This document shows, in pieces, positions 1-5,769 of a DNA stretch of 13,682 nt. Location: assembly GCA_050742975.1 (NCBI GenBank), contig JBOGDQ010000178.1, positions 1 through 13,682 of the forward strand, read 5' to 3'. The position numbers were made by a program, and so were the translations under genes. The notes below the pieces were generated by a model, which saw only the letters and a program-made list of their open reading frames with translations, was not told the DNA's origin and ran no database searches. The stretch comes from JBDTGE01 sp050742975 (GTDB lineage: Bacteria; Actinomycetota; Actinomycetes; Mycobacteriales; Jatrophihabitantaceae). Each line of letters opens with the position of its first letter. Positions within the stretch are counted from its first letter, which is position 1.

Positions 1-187
1 GTCAACGCTCGGCTGGGTGCGGCGATCACCGTGGACTCCGCAGGGCTTCCGCCCGCGCTGCTGGCCACGCTGAAGCACGCCGCCACGATGCCCAACCCGG
101 TTCTACGAACGCCAGCGGCGCCGTGTATCCACGTGGGACATTCCGCGGTACCTGCAGAACTTCGACGAGAGCGCCAGCGGCGATCTC
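1..187 (+). pseudogene. 5' portion of TOTE-like helicase gene, interrupted by frameshift
   Basis: This stretch is the upstream part of the helicase that continues at 188. From base 1 one frame reads through LATLKHAATMPNP up to base 99; from base 101 the protein continues one frame over as FYERQRRRVSTWDIPRYL and on into LPRGLLGHL of the helicase. In the relatives I remember, NP is followed by one residue and FYERQR, so a loss of two bases (or gain of one) at 99-101 explains the break. The first frame stops at 217-219, and the helicase frame has a stop at 71-73. The gene also runs off the left edge, where family members carry further N-terminal sequence, in TOTE systems often a primase-like domain. 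That upstream domain is not visible here. Confidence 0.7.
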
Positions 188-1426
188 GTGCTGCCGCGCG
201 GTCTGCTCGGCCACCTTGACCGACTCATCGTCCAAGCCGGAAGCAGACTCGAACTCACCGACGAGCGGGACGCCGGTGCGTCCCACGAGTTCGTTTTCAC
301 GGCCAGCCTGGATCCGGAGCAGCAGGCCGCGCTGGACGCGCTGCTCGCCCACGACCTCGGCGTGCTCGTCGCACCTCCGGGCTCAGGCAAGACAGTGATC
401 GCCTGCGCCATGGCGGCCGACCTTGGCGTCTCGACCCTCATACTCGTCGACCGCAAGACGCTCGCCGACCAGTGGCGGACAAGCATCATGGAGTTGCTCG
501 GCGTCAAGGCGGGTCAGCGCGGCGGCGGACGCGCCAAGACGACCGGCGTCATCGACGTAGCGACCCTGCAGACGCTATCCCGGCGCGAGGATCTCGCCGA
601 ACTCACCGCCAGCTACGGGCTCGTCATCGTCGACGAGTGCCACCACGTGCCCGCCGTCGCGTTCGAGCACGCGGTCAAGCAGGTACCAGCACGCAGATGG
701 CTCGGCCTCACCGCGACCCCATACCGCCGCGACCAGCTGGACGACCTGATCGCACTGCAACTCGGCCCCGCGCGACACACCATCGTCCGGCCACCTGAGG
801 GAACACTCTCGGCCCGCGGCTCGGACGCGCAGCACCCGAAGCCTGTCCTGCACGTCCACACCACCGCGTACCGCTACACCGGCGACGCAGATCCGTCCGA
901 ACCCGGCGGCATCTCCGCGATCTACAAGGACCTCGCCGCCAACGAACACCGCAACCGACAGATCATCGACGACGTGATCGACGCGCACACGCGCGGACGC
1001 CACTGCCTCGTGCTCACCCAGTGGGTCGACCACCTGAAGGCGCTTGACGCCCTGCTCCGCGGCCACGGCCTGGACCCGGTCGTCCTGCGCGGCGGCACAG
1101 GGGCCAAGGCCCGCGCTGCGGCACTCGCCCGCCTCGACCCCGCGACATCAGACGGCCCGCTGCTCGCCGTCGCCACCGGCTCCTACGTCGGCGAGGGCTT
1201 CGACTGCCCTGCCCTGGACACCCTGTTCCTCACCGCGCCGATCGCGTTCAAGGGCCGGCTCGTCCAATTCGTCGGACGCATCCTTCGCAGCCACCCCGGC
1301 AAGACCACTACCGAGGTACACGACTACCACGACGCGCTCACCGGCGTCCTCGCCTCATCGCTTGCGACACGGGCTCCCGGCTACACCAGCCTCGGATACC
1401 CCGACCCCCGCCGAATTGTCCCGTGA
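188..1426 (+). CDS. DEAD/DEAH-box (SF2) helicase, TOTE-conflict-system type, C-terminal portion
   Basis: A superfamily 2 ATP-dependent nucleic-acid helicase or translocase core. Visible motifs (residues from the GTG at 188): Walker A PPGSGKT near 63-69, motif II as DECH at 149-152, motif III-like GLTATP near 173-178, motif V-like VGEGFDCP near 334-341, and motif VI QFVGRILR at 360-367. All core motifs are intact. The tail (HDYHDALTGVL...SLGYPDPRR) matches the end I recall for helicases of TOTE-type conflict systems, which in other genomes are fused to or beside an archaeo-eukaryotic primase-like domain. Position 188 is only the first in-frame start codon after the frameshift near 100; no ribosome binding site supports it, so as written the gene is probably broken or misread. 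Anti-element or conflict function is family knowledge, not shown here. About 250 bp without a gene follow its stop. Confidence 0.82.
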   Translation: MLPRGLLGHLDRLIVQAGSRLELTDERDAGASHEFVFTASLDPEQQAALDALLAHDLGVLVAPPGSGKTVIACAMAADLGVSTLILVDRKTLADQWRTSIMELLGVKAGQRGGGRAKTTGVIDVATLQTLSRREDLAELTASYGLVIVDECHHVPAVAFEHAVKQVPARRWLGLTATPYRRDQLDDLIALQLGPARHTIVRPPEGTLSARGSDAQHPKPVLHVHTTAYRYTGDADPSEPGGISAIYKDLAANEHRNRQIIDDVIDAHTRGRHCLVLTQWVDHLKALDALLRGHGLDPVVLRGGTGAKARAAALARLDPATSDGPLLAVATGSYVGEGFDCPALDTLFLTAPIAFKGRLVQFVGRILRSHPGKTTTEVHDYHDALTGVLASSLATRAPGYTSLGYPDPRRIVP

Positions 1427-1594
1427 CGTCCGAGGAACAACCAAGCGGTGTCTTCCCCAAGGCTTGACGCCGGCAGCGGTGACGCCTCGCTCGATACACT
1501 TGAACCCGGTCCCCCACACGCATTCGGTGGTTTGCGCGCATCCACCGAGCGTTTCCGAACTTGAAGGCCTCCACCGGGAACCAATCTGGCCCCA

Positions 1595-1615
1595 AGTCAC
1601 TGACATTCGAGTGAC
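1595..1615. repeat. Inverted repeat AGTCACT...AGTGACA, left member of a motif array
   Basis: GTCACT (1596-1601) and AGTGAC (1610-1615) form a 6-bp inverted repeat around an 8-bp spacer. The same heptamer family (AGTCAYT) recurs in the hairpin at 1622-1648. It lies between the helicase stop and the tRNA-Ala fragment. It could bind a dimeric regulator or a recombination accessory protein; no direct evidence. Confidence 0.45.
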
Positions 1616-1621
1616 ATACGG

Positions 1622-1648
1622 CAGTCATTCAGCACGCTGAAATGACTG
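1622..1648. repeat. Hairpin CAGTCATTCAG / CTGAAATGACTG
   Basis: An inverted repeat with an 11-bp stem, one unpaired A/T on the right arm, and a 4-nt loop (CACG). It lies 29 bp from the 3' end of the tRNA-Ala fragment, on the downstream side of that tRNA. No T-run follows on either strand, so a classical intrinsic terminator is not favoured. It may be a recombinase or excisionase site, or a terminator of the former tRNA transcript. Confidence 0.55.
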
Positions 1649-1677
1649 GAAGCCTCGCAAAACGGGGCATTCGTGGG

Positions 1678-1719
1678 TGGAGCTGAGGGGACTCGAACCC
1701 CTGACCCCCACACTGCCAG
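1678..1719 (-). tRNA. tRNA-Ala(GGC) 3' half, truncated (candidate att site)
   Basis: On the minus strand the sequence reads anticodon loop CTGGCAG (1713-1719, anticodon GGC = Ala), anticodon-stem 3' strand TGTGG, variable loop GGGTC, T stem/loop AGGGG-TTCGAGT-CCCCT, acceptor 3' strand CAGCTCC and discriminator A. No CCA is encoded, as is common in Actinobacteria. Upstream of the loop there is no matching 5' anticodon stem, D arm or acceptor strand, so the gene is cut exactly at the anticodon loop. A 3' tRNA half beginning there is the usual core left by a tyrosine-recombinase element integrated into a tRNA gene. By that logic the element lies on the side of higher coordinates and the original chromosomal flank is the helicase side. 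It is not a functional tRNA. Confidence 0.85.
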
Positions 1720-1735
1720 CGTCCTGTTCGATTCT

Positions 1736-2152
1736 TCACAGTGACGTTTTCTCACCGGGCTGGCCTTTGTACTCACCGGGCTGGCCCTTGTAAATGGAGC
1801 AGGACGAGCGCGGCGGCGATGATGGCGCTGATCCGTCCGGGGTCGAGGGTGATCCGTTCGAGTGTTTTCCAGGTTCGCTTGAGCAGCGCGTTGGCGCGTT
1901 GGCGCGTTCGGCGGGTGCGCGCAGTGCGCTGATGAGCGTGTTGCGGGCCCGGTTGTCCGGGGCGAGATTGCTGCCTTTGACCGGCACCATGATCCCGATC
2001 CCAGCGCCGGCGTATCCCTTGTCGCACAGGGTTTTCAGGCCGTTGGCGGCGGCAGGGTAGAGCGCCCGGAGGCAGTGTTTGAAGGCGGTTGCGGTTCGGT
2101 TGGCGTTGCGTTTGCGGTAACGGATATGGGTGGTTAGCGGCGAGTGGAGCAC
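1736..2152 (-). pseudogene. IS5-like (DDE) transposase remnant, truncated and frameshifted
   Basis: The minus strand encodes LCDKGYAGAGIGIMVPVKG and RARNTLISALRAPAERANA, then continues in another frame with LLKRTWKTLERITLD and an alanine-rich hydrophobic end. This matches the C-terminal half of IS5-group DDE transposases (DKGY..G... GERANA.LK.RW..L). The frame break is an 8-bp tandem duplication (CCAACGCG twice, at about 1889-1905); removing one copy restores the family-like sequence. The N-terminal half with the first catalytic aspartate is missing: homology fades near 2100 and a stop lies upstream in frame beyond 2200. The extreme C-terminus carries a second tandem duplication giving YKGQPGE twice. 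Dead element. Confidence 0.75.
1751..1792. repeat. 21-bp tandem duplication at transposase C-terminus
   Basis: Two adjacent copies of a 21-bp unit containing CACCGGGCTGGCC, differing at one or two bases, encode YKGQPGE twice on the minus strand. The repeat is in frame, so it lengthens the last residues of the transposase remnant. It probably arose by replication slippage. Confidence 0.7.
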
Positions 2153-2206
2153 CTCGACGGGCTCGATGCCGAAGGTCTCGAGCCCGTCGAAATGCCCTCG
2201 CCGCTA
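2135..2206. repeat. Nested 72-bp inverted repeat (strong hairpin)
   Basis: Outer arms TAGCGGCGAG (2135-2144) and CTCGCCGCTA (2197-2206) pair over 10 bp. Inner arms TCGACGGGCTCGA (2154-2166) and TCGAGCCCGTCGA (2178-2190) pair over 13 bp. The loop is 11 nt and the two asymmetric internal segments (9 and 6 nt) do not match each other. It sits at the broken 5' end of the transposase remnant, downstream of the DUF4157 gene. It could be a REP-like palindrome, an inverted duplication formed at a break, or a terminator-like RNA hairpin. Confidence 0.85.
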
Positions 2207-2365
2207 CCGAGTAGGACGCGATCTCCGGCAGGGGGGGCGATGCCCGATCAGATCATGGTCCCCGTCCCCTGGATCGACTTGACGAGAGCCCAATCAGATT
2301 GGTGGGTGGTCGCCCTTCACGGCGGCGACGGCCGCGCGGCATCATCGGCCTGCAGGCTTCGCAGA

Positions 2366-4147
2366 TTACAGGCCCCAGAGCGGTGTCATCTCTTGGACGA
2401 ATAGATCGTCCAGCGCGCCGGCGACCGTTGCCATGGACAGGCCGGTCACGTTGATGACGGTGGTCGCGGACCGGCCCAGCAATGACAGCTTCGCCTTCTC
2501 GACCGACACCTGCCACTCGGCCATCAACGGGTGAGCGACGCTCGTCTTCTGCGATGACTTCAACGCAGTGAAGATGTCGTGCACCTGTGCGGCTTTGGTT
2601 GGAACCTTCACCTTGCTCATGCCCCTGCGGATGATGCCCTTGTGGACCTTCTTGGTGTTGTCGCGCGGCCCGGCTGCCCCCGACGCGGCAACCCGGTCGT
2701 AGCGTTCGATCACCGTCAACGCGTGCTGCTTTTCATCCGAGTTCAGTGACGACCAGTCGGCGTTGTTGTCGTCGGGAATGACCCGCCCGGGCGAGCCGAG
2801 GGCCGCCAATTCGAGCAGCACTGCTTTAAGGCGCAGCTGGTCGGCGGGAAGGAGCGCGCCGCCGTTGCCGGCGGCCGTGGCTTGGAAGCCCAGCAACTTC
2901 GTGTTGATGGCCTTCAGCTGTGCGGTGTAGTCCTCCCCCAGCACGTGTTGGGCGTCGGCGTCGAAATCGTTACTGGTGCCGGGTTCGTAGCGGGCGGCAC
3001 CGTAGAACTGGTTACCGGACTGCCACTCGTAGAAGGTGTCGAGCAGGTTCTGTTCTTTTTCGCTCAGACCGCCGGCGACCGTGTTGGCGGCCGCCCGCAG
3101 AGCGCCGTAGCGAGCTTGAAAGGTGGCGAACGGGGCGCCGTCGAAGGTCAGCATCCCTTGCTCGGCCACGCTCAGATCGGCGAACTTGGTCCGCGCCACC
3201 TGCTGCCAGCCGGCCGGTTGATCGCGTTCGATGTTGGACACGGTCCTGTTCTGGCCGTTGTAGGCGAGCTGCAGCGGGTTGTTCTGCATGTCCTCGATCG
3301 ATGCCTTGATCAGATTCTCGGCAGTCAGCGAGGCCCAGGCAGGCAGCAGCCGGCCCTGCGCGTCGGTTTGGTCCGCGGCCGGCAGCAGTCCGCGCGCCGC
3401 GACCAGCAGCGAGTGCGGAATCACGTGGTGCGAGGTGATGCCGCCGCCCAGGCCGTAGGGATTCGCGCCACGCAGTTGGATCACGGCGCCGGTCGCTGCC
3501 GCGTCCTTGAGCGGCTGCTTGTCGCGAACGCGCGGCGCGCCGCTCGACTCGGCCCGGCGGCTCATCGTGTCCGCTTCGCGTTCGAGCGCGAGTTCGTCGT
3601 TGACGCCACCCGGCGCGGTCGCGCGCACCCGGCCCTGCTTCTGCTGCACGACGTGCCAGGCCTCGTGGGCAAGCTGATTCTCCTGGCCGGGCCCGAGATG
3701 GATGTCGCTGCCGTGCGTGTACGCCAACGCGTTCAGCGCAGTCGGTTTCGACGAGTTGTAATGCACCCGCACGTCATCGAGGCTGTACCCGCTCAACGCC
3801 TCCATCCCGGCCTTCAAATCGGCAGGCAGACCGGTCCGGCCCGCCAAGAGGGCGCCGTCGGGGTGAGCCGCCTCCGCGCCGCCCGAGCGCGCCCCATCTG
3901 CTTCGGCGGCGCGGCGCCGCAACACCGCCAGCTGCCGCTGGACCGTCGGGCCAGCCTCACCGTCCGCAACGCCAGCCACACCGTGCGACCGGTCGCGGCT
4001 CGAGCACGCCAAGCCAGCTACCGGGACAACCGCAGCGATCCCGCGGACAACCTGCGCCGCACCGTGCACCTGCCCGTCGGCCACGTCCGAGATCGCCGTC
4101 GCCGGCGCAGAGCGACCCGTGACACGCGGCTCAGCCGGTCTCGTCAC
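2366..4147 (-). CDS. DUF4157 / eCIS-core domain protein, putative effector with C-terminal toxin-like region
   Basis: A 593-aa protein. Residues about 107-175 form a DUF4157 (eCIS_core) domain: LPADLKAGMEALSGYSLDDV, then VHYNSSKPTALNALAY, GSDIHLGPGQE and LAHEAWHVVQQ. The HEAWH motif (161-165) plus E189 in LALEREAD give a plausible zinc-metallopeptidase-like site. DUF4157 proteins are often associated with extracellular contractile injection systems or with toxins having variable C-termini. Here SHHVIPHSLL (near 239-248) and NPLQLAYNGQNR (near 290-301) suggest an HNH-like nuclease module, but I do not recognise the roughly 400-residue C-terminus as a known family. The start is chosen at GTG 4147 because GAGGAGGG lies at 4153-4160 with good spacing; a longer frame to 4189 lacks such a site. 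No contractile-system structural genes are in the window. No signal peptide is seen. Confidence 0.85.
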   Translation of the reverse strand: MTRPAEPRVTGRSAPATAISDVADGQVHGAAQVVRGIAAVVPVAGLACSSRDRSHGVAGVADGEAGPTVQRQLAVLRRRAAEADGARSGGAEAAHPDGALLAGRTGLPADLKAGMEALSGYSLDDVRVHYNSSKPTALNALAYTHGSDIHLGPGQENQLAHEAWHVVQQKQGRVRATAPGGVNDELALEREADTMSRRAESSGAPRVRDKQPLKDAAATGAVIQLRGANPYGLGGGITSHHVIPHSLLVAARGLLPAADQTDAQGRLLPAWASLTAENLIKASIEDMQNNPLQLAYNGQNRTVSNIERDQPAGWQQVARTKFADLSVAEQGMLTFDGAPFATFQARYGALRAAANTVAGGLSEKEQNLLDTFYEWQSGNQFYGAARYEPGTSNDFDADAQHVLGEDYTAQLKAINTKLLGFQATAAGNGGALLPADQLRLKAVLLELAALGSPGRVIPDDNNADWSSLNSDEKQHALTVIERYDRVAASGAAGPRDNTKKVHKGIIRRGMSKVKVPTKAAQVHDIFTALKSSQKTSVAHPLMAEWQVSVEKAKLSLLGRSATTVINVTGLSMATVAGALDDLFVQEMTPLWGL

Positions 4148-4284
4148 GGCGACCCTCCTCGGCCGGCGGATGCCCCGGCCGACCGGCACATCCGGCCGCC
4201 TCAGGCAGCAAGAACTTTACCCCAGCTTCACGCAACCGCCTATATCGGGCATGCAAGTCGCTCGCTGCGGTAGTCGGAGCCGCC

Positions 4285-4530
4285 TTAACCAATCGGAAAC
4301 GTATCCACCCGAGGCAGGTTGTCCACCATCGGCAGCAAGGCCTCGACAGGGACGAGCAGCACGCCCGATCGGCAGGCCCGGTCCGCGTGACCGTGAGCGC
4401 CCGCATCACGGTCCTCGTCGACGTCGACCCGCAGTGGTCGACCGTCGAGATATGTGACACGCGCCGCAAGTGCGAGCGTCGACATGTCGAGCGCGAGCAG
4501 ACACCCGGATCGACGGCCGCGGATGGTCAC
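4285..4530 (-). CDS. Small hypothetical protein (81 aa), doubtful
   Basis: An unrecognised short minus-strand frame upstream of the DUF4157 gene. It could start at GTG 4530 or at the internal ATG 4485 (MSTLALAARVTYLDGRPL); neither has a clear ribosome binding site. The sequence has a protein-like feel, with alternating beta-type strands (RVTYLDGRPLRVDVDEDRD, VLLVPVEALLPMVDNLPRVD), and ends PIG-stop. The middle (AGAHGHADRACRSG) is less protein-like, while the next frame reads ALTVTRTGPADRA there, so two compensating one-base changes may hide the true product. It may be a degraded or misread small gene. Another overlapping frame ends at 4131 inside the DUF4157 start and contains SDLHARYRRLREAGVKFLLP; its status is equally unclear. 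Confidence 0.35.
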   Translation of the reverse strand: MTIRGRRSGCLLALDMSTLALAARVTYLDGRPLRVDVDEDRDAGAHGHADRACRSGVLLVPVEALLPMVDNLPRVDTFPIG

Positions 4531-4735
4531 TGACTATGCCCGGTGGGAGCCGTCAGGCCCAGCAATATCCCGTCGTTTCGGCGCGGGCCCTGCGCTGCGC
4601 GATATCGGGCGGCAACGGGTCCTCTGGCACAGCCTCCGCGCCCCGAGTTGACCTCAGTTCAGCTATCGGTTCGCGGCATTGTGGAGTTCGCCATCTGGAA
4701 TTCGCCACCCAGCCAATCGCAATCCGACATGTTTG
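4531..4735. other. Gap with no gene seen
   Basis: Between the doubtful small frame (4285-4530) and the stop of the membrane protein at 4736 I see no convincing gene, RNA or terminator. Plus-strand frames across it have no recognisable motifs or ribosome binding site. Confidence 0.5.
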
Positions 4736-5221
4736 CTACCGTGGATTTGTGCCTGACAGGCCGCCACACACCACCGCAGCGATGGCTGCAATCACGCAAA
4801 CCAACGCTAAGATGGCTTGATAATTGAACTCGCTAGTCTCAGTAGACCCGTCATACGTTGATTGAGCGACCTTCTTGGCGACACTGGCTGCTCCTTTGCC
4901 ACCGCAAATGATGCTTGCGACAATGGCGACCGTCGCGGTCGAGATGAACACGTAGAACAGAACCATCGGTTCGAAGTTCTGCTGGTAATACGTGAAGACG
5001 GCGACCAGGCCTGCGAGCACGGCCAGCGAGGCTGTACCCACATAACTGCTGATGCTCACCCGCAGCGATGCGGCCAGCCGTTGATCCTCGGTCGTCATCG
5101 GGCGGCGTTCACCGACGCTACCGTTCGCGCGCTCTTCGGTCGACTCGACTGCACATGAAGAAGTCCCCGACCGAGCCTCATGCATCGCCGTAGTGTCAGA
5201 TGGCTCATCGCGGTCAGCCAT
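4736..5221 (-). CDS. Three-helix membrane protein of unknown function, second gene of a coupled pair
   Basis: A 161-aa protein. Residues 1-50 are hydrophilic and acidic. Three membrane segments follow: about 58-79 (SYVGTASLAVLAGLVAVFTYY), 85-107 (MVLFYVFISTATVAIVASII) and 134-155 (YQAILALVCVIAAIAAVVC). A CGG motif ends both the second (IICGGKGA) and third (VVCGGLSG) helices, with a charged 25-residue loop between them. The start at ATG 5221 lies within the end of the upstream gene (ATGGCTGA, 8-base overlap), which implies translational coupling; an internal ATG at residue 42 (MTTEDQRLAASL) is possible. I do not recognise the family. Size and layout recall small membrane effectors of conflict systems (SLATT-like 2TM proteins) but no diagnostic motif supports that. 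Confidence 0.72.
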   Translation of the reverse strand: MADRDEPSDTTAMHEARSGTSSCAVESTEERANGSVGERRPMTTEDQRLAASLRVSISSYVGTASLAVLAGLVAVFTYYQQNFEPMVLFYVFISTATVAIVASIICGGKGAASVAKKVAQSTYDGSTETSEFNYQAILALVCVIAAIAAVVCGGLSGTNPR

Positions 5222-5615
5222 CCCACAGCTGCCATTGAGCGGTCGCGAGCTCGTCCCAAGATGCGCTCGTCGCATTCACAATTCCGTGGGCCGATATCTC
5301 ACCTTCAACGGCCTCGCTAGCAGCTCGCCGCACAATCGTGCGCACGTCCTCCCGAATCGACGCCGCCAACTCGTCCCCACTGACGTCGGGCCGAACCGAC
5401 TGCACTGGATTACTCGCGAACTCCTGGAACGAGATGAGGAGGAACAGCGCCGCGTCGCTTCGCAGTCGGACTCCGTAGTCAGCCTCGGCGAGTCGGTAGC
5501 CCTCGCTGACGGCGGCACGAACGGGCTCGGCATCGGCCGTGTCGAACCGCGCCGACATCTGTTCTGTGATCGTATTTAGTCGATCCTCGAAGTAGCGCTC
5601 GTAATCACGATCCAT
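5214..5615 (-). CDS. Small soluble hypothetical protein, first gene of a coupled pair
   Basis: A 133-aa, mostly helical, acidic protein with no signal peptide or membrane segment. It begins MDRDYERYFEDRLNTITEQM, has a hydrophobic stretch AALFLLISFQEFASNPVQS in the middle, and ends SWDELATAQWQLWDG. The start at ATG 5615 is set by GGAGGCGAA directly upstream (complement at about 5616-5624); the frame is open to 5714 but has no better site. Its stop overlaps the start of the membrane protein by 8 bases, so the two are made together and may form a complex. I do not recognise the family. It could be a regulator or sensor for the membrane partner; that is inference from gene order only. Confidence 0.7.
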   Translation of the reverse strand: MDRDYERYFEDRLNTITEQMSARFDTADAEPVRAAVSEGYRLAEADYGVRLRSDAALFLLISFQEFASNPVQSVRPDVSGDELAASIREDVRTIVRRAASEAVEGEISAHGIVNATSASWDELATAQWQLWDG

Positions 5616-5688
5616 TTCGCCTCCAGCAAGAAGCGCAGGCCGCGATGTCGCAACTCGCGCCAAGGCCACGCACATACGAACGGCAAGA

Positions 5689-5694
5689 ATCATA
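5689..5694 (-). promoter_or_regulatory. Possible -10 element for the 5615-4736 operon
   Basis: TATGAT on the minus strand, about 74 bp upstream of ATG 5615, is one base from the TATAAT consensus. A -35 match at 17-bp spacing is poor, so this is a weak candidate. The gap between this operon and the upstream EAL gene is about 154 bp. Confidence 0.25.
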
Positions 5695-5769
5695 CCGCCA
5701 ATTCCGGGCAGCAATCCGCACCCGGGGCCTCGCCATCGACGCCGAGTTCGCAGACGCCCACGAATCCGC

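Noticed and set aside
2290..2302. CCAATCAGATTGG, a 13-base perfect inverted repeat downstream of the DUF4157 gene
   Set aside because: Short, no T-run, no partner copy and no positional logic; could be chance.
2882..4273. Long plus-strand open frame of 463 codons opposite the DUF4157 gene
   Set aside because: It is antisense to a protein with clear domain motifs and has arginine- and valine-rich composition typical of a GC-driven shadow frame.
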